64,000 nucleotides of DNA from Bacteroidales bacterium UBA6192 (GTDB lineage Bacteria > Bacteroidota > Bacteroidia > Bacteroidales > F082). The notes beneath the pieces are model-generated. The model made no database searches, was not told where the DNA came from, and saw only the letters and a list, made by a program, of their open reading frames with translations. The position numbers and the translations under genes were made by a program. Location of the stretch: NCBI GenBank assembly GCA_002422725.1, contig DITE01000020.1:54097-118096 (forward strand). The letters run 5' to 3'. This document shows, piece after piece, positions 58,803 to 64,000 of this stretch (position 1 is its first letter; each line of letters opens with the position of its first letter).

Positions 58803-61800
58803 ATGACATTCAGAATAATTTTCGTGCTATGCATTTTGTGTTTTCTGCCCGCTATTTCAAGCGCGCAGGAAGAAAAGTATTTCTCGGAGAATTCAGAAGT
58901 TTTTATTGCTCAGGTAGCTGAAAAATTTCTGGAAACCAAGAACAAAAAACATCTTGAGGATAGCCGTATATTGATGCAAAGCTTAACCGAAAGATGGAAT
59001 GCCGGACGCTTCAACAAAGAGGAGAAAGACCTTATTAAAGCTGTCGCCGAGTACCTTCACAAGAACAAAACACGCATTTACCCTGATGTATTGAATTATT
59101 TCAGGGTAGTTAATTATTTTGCCTACTCGCATCATTTGCCCGAAAGTGTTGTTTCGTGGCATATTTCTGCAGTAAAACTAATTGAGAACAATAGTTTTAA
59201 GGAATTTAAGGAATTGGTTGATTTTACGAACGCGCTGTTTCAGAATGGAAAGATTTACGATCGTAATTCAATGTCATGGTTGGTTAGCAATTCAAAGTTT
59301 AATTTTGAGTTTGACTCTGTCCTAAGCCTGAACTTTAAGCAAACTAACCTGATTTGTGCAACTGTTCGCGACTCTTCAATCATCAGGAATACATCCGGCC
59401 GGTTGGTATATGCTTCAAATCGCTGGATAGGCAAAGGTGGAAATGTATCATGGAGAAGGTTTGCCCTTGATGAGACCAAAGTTTTTGTCGAACTTTTTGA
59501 TTATTCTGTTGACCTTATTCAATCAGAATACTCGGCTGATTCTGTAGTTTTCCGAAATCTGTTCTATTACCAGTCTCCCATTATCGGATCGTTTCAGGAC
59601 AAAGTTTTCAGCAGTCCGCCAAGTTCACGAACCGGATATCCCAGATTCAATTCCTACGTAAGGAATCTTTTTGTGCAGGATTTGTTTAAAGGAATTGATT
59701 TTGAGGGAGGTTTAACAATGGAGGGAATGTCTCTTTATGGTACAGGAACGGGTAATGAACCAGCAAGTTTGTATTTTCGGCGAGAAGGTAAATTATTCGG
59801 ACGAGTGCTTTCACAATCATTACAAATAAGTAGTGATCGACTCCTTTCAGAACGTGCTCTTGCAACATTCTATCTTGATGGCGACTCCCTGTTCCATCCG
59901 GGGCTCAGGCTCAGGTATACAAATAACAACCGCCAGCTGACTCTTTATCGAAGCGAAACGGGTTTGGCTGATAGTCCGTTTTTTAATTCTTATCATAAGG
60001 TTGACCTGTATATAGAAGCTATGTATTGGGAACTGGACAAGGAGTTCATAGCATTCCGCAGACTTGAAGGTTTAGGTACTGAGAGTTCAGGTAAAATAGA
60101 ATCAGCAAATTATTATGCCAATATTGATTTTCAGCGCCTTCAGGGTATTGATGACCTTAATCCAATGTTCGTGATCGAGAATTATCTTAAATTATATGGT
60201 GATGGTCGCGAAATAAGATTAAACGCCCTGGCCGAGTTTATGAAAAAGCCTGCTGAACAAGTTGTGGCCCAGTTACTGAGACTTGCTTCATTGGGTTATT
60301 TGGTTTATAATCCTGAAAATCAATCAGCTGTTGTAAAGGACAAATTCTTTTATGCTCTGGCAGCAAGAGGAGGCCGGACAGATTATGATGTGATGCGACT
60401 CATTTCGAATACCAGGATGCGAACACCAAATGCATTATTGGATTTATCCAAGCTCGAAATGACCATTAACGGTGTACCTGAAGTTATTCTGAGCGACTCG
60501 CAAAGGGTCAATATTTTTCCGGATTTAGGGACTATAGTTTTGAAAAAGAACCGTGATTTTATATTTTCCGGTTTGATTAAGGCCGGACAGTTTGACTTCT
60601 ACGCACGGGATTGTTTTTTTGAATATGATTCATTCAGACTGAATATGAGTTTTGTCGATTCTTTGGCATTTTATGTTGGGGTGAGGGAGGCTGATAAAAA
60701 AAACTTCAAAAACAGGTATATAAAAGTTCGGAATGTTATTTCCAATTTGAATGGGACCTTGTTTATTGATAATCCGCACAATAAATCGGGGCTGAAGAGT
60801 TTTCCCAATTATCCTGTTTTCAATAGCCGGGATGAATCCTATGTTTATTTCGACATGCCTGATATTCAATCAGGAACTCTAAACAGGGAATCGTTTTACT
60901 ATGTTGTTGATCCATTTGAGATTGACAGTTTAGATAATTTCACCACCGATTTCCTTCATTTCGAGGGTTATCTGGCCTCTGCAGGAATATTTCCCGGATT
61001 CAGGGAACCTTTAGTGGTGATGCCAGATTATTCACTTGGATTTGAACATGCTGTGCCTGAAAAGGGGTACCCGATGTTTGTCAATAAAGCCACTTATTTT
61101 CAGCTTATTCATCTATCTAATCAGGGCTTCTTTGGTCAGGGGGCAATTGATTACCTGACAACTAACTCTGAATCTCCACGATACATATTTTATCCCGATT
61201 CGGTGACATCTCCTGGCCTCCGTTTCAACATGCAGGAGCAGTTGAGTCCGGTTGAATATCCCCGCGGTCAGGCTGATACTATTGCAATGAGCTGGCTTGC
61301 AAAAGAGGATAAAATGATACTCAGAACCATCAAAAAGCCATTTCTGATTTTTAACAATGCCGAACATATCGGCCAACTTGAGATTAGTCCGGTTGGAACT
61401 AATGGATCAGGAAAACTTGAGTTTGGCGATGCAGAAATCATATCTGATTATTTTAATTACAATAGTCATTCATTCGAAGCTGACACTGCCTATTTTACCT
61501 TGTACACATCTGTCGAGAAAAAGCGGGCATTTATGGCTGAAGCCTATAAAGCGGAGATCAACTTCGATAAGCGAATAGGAAAATTCCGGTATATTGATGG
61601 GAAAAGCCATATCAGTTTTCCCTTTAATCAGTATATGTGTTCACTCGACGAAGCTACCTGGTTAATGGATGATGACAAGCTTTTACTTAATAATAACCGG
61701 CTTGGACAGGTTTTTGATATTCCGAATTTAGACCATTATGAATTGCTTGATATTGATTTCACCGGATCTGGTTTTGTTTCAACACATCCTGAACAGGATT

Positions 61801-63278
61801 CACTTTCGTTCTTTTGCCTTGAAGCTGAATACGACCTGATCAATTATGCCATTCTGGCTCAGAACGTAAAAATCATCAGGGTTGCTGATGCTGCAATTTT
61901 TCCAAATGACGGCCTTGTGACAATTCTGCAGGATGCCCGCATGCAGACACTTGAAAGCGCAACAATTATTGCAAACACTACAAATAGGTTTCATTTGATT
62001 AATGATGCCAGGATCAATGTATTCAGTAAGCATAAATACGAAGGAAAAGGTTACTATGATTACATTGATATGAACAAGACTGTTCAACCCATCGAGCTTT
62101 CTGCTATATGGGTCAATGATAAAGGAACAACAGTTGCCCGTGGTTCAATTCCTGAATCGGCCATTTTCTTCCTCAATCCCTACTTTTATTTTGCCGGTTT
62201 AACAAATTTAAGTGCTGATAATAAGCATGTCAGGTTCACTGGAGGTTACAGGGTTAACCAGGATTGTTATACAGGGAGTAGTGCCTGGGTTAGTTTTGAC
62301 ACCTTAATTGATCCTGCAATGGTAAAGCTGCCTGTGCCAAAAGAACCTGTAGATTTAAGCGGATTAAGGCTTGATGCCGGGTTATTCTTTAACGCTAATA
62401 CCGGCAAATACTATCCTTCTTTGCTTGACTATCGCAAATCAATGGAAAATAAGCCTCTCAGTCAGATCGAGGGTAGCCTTTTTTATGATGAACAGGCAAA
62501 AGCGTTTGTCATCGAACCGAAAGCAAATTCATCATCTTCCACATTTGTGATGCAAACTGACCGATGTATCTTCTCAGGAAAAGGTCCGATCACTTTGGAT
62601 TTAACAATGCCATTTGTTAACTATTACTCTTTCGGCGATTTCACCCATAAACTTATTGCTGATTCAACTTACATCAATATTTTCTTAACACTTCAGTTTG
62701 CTTTCGACGAAAAACTGATGGGTCAGATGATTGATAGTTTAAACAAAGCAAATCTGCCTGGTGTAAATCTGCTTCAAACCCATTTTCTGGATGCTATGAG
62801 GCAGAGACTTTCCAATGAAGAAGTTGAAAAGTTGCGGGATGATATCAACCTATATGGTTCGCCACGTAAGATTCCGGATTGGCTTATTAATTCACTCGTG
62901 TTTTCTGATGTTAGAATGAAGTGGAACCCTTCGACCAGATCATTTGTTTCGTACGGTGCGATAGGCGTTGGAAATATACGTCGAAATCAAATCAATAAGT
63001 ATATTGATGGATATATCGAACTCGAAAAATCAAAAAGTGGCGATGGGTTTAGCATCTATCTGCAGCCCGATGCCAATAGCTGGTACTATTTCAATTTTAA
63101 AAACAATATCTTACAGGCCTATTCAACCTCTGAACAGTTTAACAATGAATTGATCAACATGAAACCCGACAAAAGAAAGATTACCAATCGGGAAACCGGT
63201 GAACAATATGAATTTGTCATTTCAACCCGAAGCAAAGCTGTTGAGTTCGTTCGAAAGATGCAATCTGTTTCATTCTAA
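58803..63278 (+). CDS. Very large exported protein of unknown function (1491 aa)
   Basis: Signal peptide MTFRIIFVLCILCFLPAISSAQ, then no further hydrophobic helix. A helical N-terminal ~150 residues (LMQSLTERWNAGRFNKEEKDLIKAVAEYL) precedes a very long, mainly beta-strand body. Several stretches resemble the OstA/LptA-type repeat, in which a precursor layer is defined (AYFTLYTSVEKKRAFMAEAYKAEI; IRVADAAIFPNDGLVTILQDARMQTLESATII), but no family is firmly recognised. There is no T9SS sorting domain or outer-membrane barrel end. A 214-nt AT-rich gap without a gene lies in front. It precedes plsY by 11 nt, so the two are probably co-transcribed. Confidence 0.75.
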   Translation: MTFRIIFVLCILCFLPAISSAQEEKYFSENSEVFIAQVAEKFLETKNKKHLEDSRILMQSLTERWNAGRFNKEEKDLIKAVAEYLHKNKTRIYPDVLNYFRVVNYFAYSHHLPESVVSWHISAVKLIENNSFKEFKELVDFTNALFQNGKIYDRNSMSWLVSNSKFNFEFDSVLSLNFKQTNLICATVRDSSIIRNTSGRLVYASNRWIGKGGNVSWRRFALDETKVFVELFDYSVDLIQSEYSADSVVFRNLFYYQSPIIGSFQDKVFSSPPSSRTGYPRFNSYVRNLFVQDLFKGIDFEGGLTMEGMSLYGTGTGNEPASLYFRREGKLFGRVLSQSLQISSDRLLSERALATFYLDGDSLFHPGLRLRYTNNNRQLTLYRSETGLADSPFFNSYHKVDLYIEAMYWELDKEFIAFRRLEGLGTESSGKIESANYYANIDFQRLQGIDDLNPMFVIENYLKLYGDGREIRLNALAEFMKKPAEQVVAQLLRLASLGYLVYNPENQSAVVKDKFFYALAARGGRTDYDVMRLISNTRMRTPNALLDLSKLEMTINGVPEVILSDSQRVNIFPDLGTIVLKKNRDFIFSGLIKAGQFDFYARDCFFEYDSFRLNMSFVDSLAFYVGVREADKKNFKNRYIKVRNVISNLNGTLFIDNPHNKSGLKSFPNYPVFNSRDESYVYFDMPDIQSGTLNRESFYYVVDPFEIDSLDNFTTDFLHFEGYLASAGIFPGFREPLVVMPDYSLGFEHAVPEKGYPMFVNKATYFQLIHLSNQGFFGQGAIDYLTTNSESPRYIFYPDSVTSPGLRFNMQEQLSPVEYPRGQADTIAMSWLAKEDKMILRTIKKPFLIFNNAEHIGQLEISPVGTNGSGKLEFGDAEIISDYFNYNSHSFEADTAYFTLYTSVEKKRAFMAEAYKAEINFDKRIGKFRYIDGKSHISFPFNQYMCSLDEATWLMDDDKLLLNNNRLGQVFDIPNLDHYELLDIDFTGSGFVSTHPEQDSLSFFCLEAEYDLINYAILAQNVKIIRVADAAIFPNDGLVTILQDARMQTLESATIIANTTNRFHLINDARINVFSKHKYEGKGYYDYIDMNKTVQPIELSAIWVNDKGTTVARGSIPESAIFFLNPYFYFAGLTNLSADNKHVRFTGGYRVNQDCYTGSSAWVSFDTLIDPAMVKLPVPKEPVDLSGLRLDAGLFFNANTGKYYPSLLDYRKSMENKPLSQIEGSLFYDEQAKAFVIEPKANSSSSTFVMQTDRCIFSGKGPITLDLTMPFVNYYSFGDFTHKLIADSTYINIFLTLQFAFDEKLMGQMIDSLNKANLPGVNLLQTHFLDAMRQRLSNEEVEKLRDDINLYGSPRKIPDWLINSLVFSDVRMKWNPSTRSFVSYGAIGVGNIRRNQINKYIDGYIELEKSKSGDGFSIYLQPDANSWYYFNFKNNILQAYSTSEQFNNELINMKPDKRKITNRETGEQYEFVISTRSKAVEFVRKMQSVSF

Positions 63279-63289
63279 TTACTTAAAAA

Positions 63290-63934
63290 ATGGACTTTCT
63301 CCTGTTACTTGGAATTCTGCTTGCCTACATGATTGGGTCTATCCCAACTGCGGTTTGGGTGGGTAAGGCTTTCTATAATATCGATGTAAGAACCCAGGGT
63401 TCGGGCAATGCAGGGGCAACCAATACCATACGGGTTCTTGGTTTAAAAGCCGGGATTCCGGTACTACTTGTGGATGTATTGAAAGGATTTTTTGCTATAA
63501 AACTCATGCAATGGTTCTTGATTTCCGGCAGGGGTGAACCGTATGATGCCTATTGGCTGCTTGCTGCATCGGTGGCGGTGGTAATCGGACATACATTTCC
63601 GCTCTGGGCAGGCTTTCGGGGAGGTAAAGGTGTTGCAACCCTGCTTGGCGTTGGTTTTGGACTTTTTCCTTTTGCAGCACTCACCGCACTTTTAGTATTT
63701 ATAGTTGTCCTTTTGATATCCCGTTACGTTTCGTTGAGCAGTCTGGCTGCTGGCATTGGCTTTCCATTTCTCGTTTTTTTTGTTTTTCCGGCCGATCATT
63801 GGATCTTTTATGCACTGGCAATAGCTGTTGCCATATTTCTTCCCTTCACACACCGGAAAAATATTTCGCGATTACTTTCGGGAACTGAATCAAAATTGGT
63901 GTTGAAAAAGAAAGATCATCCTGAAAAGTTGTGA
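63290..63934 (+). CDS. plsY: Glycerol-3-phosphate acyltransferase PlsY
   Basis: 214 aa. Transfers acyl from acyl-phosphate to glycerol-3-phosphate, the first step of phospholipid synthesis. Five to six transmembrane helices and the three conserved cytosolic motifs: GSIPTAVWVGK followed by GSGNAGATNTIRVLG, GHTFPLWAGFRGGKGVAT and the C-terminal FTHRKNISRLLSGTESKL. The remaining bases 63935-64000 hold nothing recognisable. Confidence 0.96.
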   Translation: MDFLLLLGILLAYMIGSIPTAVWVGKAFYNIDVRTQGSGNAGATNTIRVLGLKAGIPVLLVDVLKGFFAIKLMQWFLISGRGEPYDAYWLLAASVAVVIGHTFPLWAGFRGGKGVATLLGVGFGLFPFAALTALLVFIVVLLISRYVSLSSLAAGIGFPFLVFFVFPADHWIFYALAIAVAIFLPFTHRKNISRLLSGTESKLVLKKKDHPEKL

Positions 63935-64000
63935 ATAAAAAAAGAATAAAGTGATTTTGAAATACAGTGTTTTTAAACGAATATAGTTTAATTTTACCTG

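Noticed and set aside
1..64000. CRISPR arrays, insertion sequences, restriction-modification or toxin-antitoxin genes
   Set aside because: No regularly spaced repeats, transposase, methylase or toxin-like frames were found on either strand.

Overview
The window is a chromosomal segment of a member of the Bacteroidota (class Bacteroidia is most likely). The evidence is promoters of the TTTG-N19/20-TAnnTTTG type (clear at 12521-12551 and 14155-14186), a general lack of Shine-Dalgarno sites, a type IX secretion (T9SS) sorting domain, hybrid two-component kinases, DUF349, DUF1599 and BT_3928-type proteins, and the gene orders rpsU-xerC-hpf-tRNAs-tuf-secE-nusG-rplKAJL-rpoBC and folP-cdaA. Base composition looks even throughout, and no phage, insertion sequence, CRISPR array or rRNA was seen.

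Layout. 1-14.1 kb (minus strand) is the core information-processing block: rpoC (cut by the window start), rpoB (TTG start), rplL, rplJ, rplA, rplK, nusG, secE, tRNA-Trp, tuf, four tRNAs (Thr, Gly, Tyr, Thr), hpf, xerC and rpsU. 14.2-19.2 kb holds a DPP4-type S9 peptidase, tRNA-Val, an outer-membrane-like protein and a thioredoxin-domain exported protein. 19.4-25.4 kb is the most interesting part: a T9SS-exported dockerin/cohesin-like protein and a membrane TPR-CHAT protease on the plus strand converge on a membrane anti-sigma-like TPR protein and an ECF sigma factor on the minus strand. A 38-nt element matching at 32 of 38 positions lies in front of both the sigma gene and the T9SS gene.

25.6-34.6 kb carries an exported endonuclease/phosphatase-family enzyme and a signalling operon (two hybrid kinases, CheR, CheB). 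34.8-40.1 kb is a translationally coupled operon: an AmgK-like kinase fused to a RapZ C-terminal domain, a 42-aa cysteine-rich protein, a MurU-like nucleotidyltransferase and an AddB-like Fe-S nuclease. 40.1-49.5 kb contains a ferritin-like protein, a trans-sulfuration PLP enzyme, a patatin/beta-barrel fusion, a five-repeat DUF349 protein, a lipoprotein, a peptide deformylase with an export signal, and aroC. 49.5-64 kb contains an AsmA-like protein, cdaA (c-di-AMP synthesis), folP, a DUF1599 protein, a MauE/DoxX-like protein, an ABC permease, tpiA, prmA, a 1491-aa exported protein of unknown function and plsY.

Best candidate for an undescribed system: the ECF sigma / anti-sigma-TPR / TPR-CHAT protease / T9SS dockerin-cohesin protein locus. 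The sequence suggests autoregulation by the sigma factor and release of the sigma factor by a periplasmic CHAT protease. Both are inferences. All identifications rest on reading motifs and context, without database searches.
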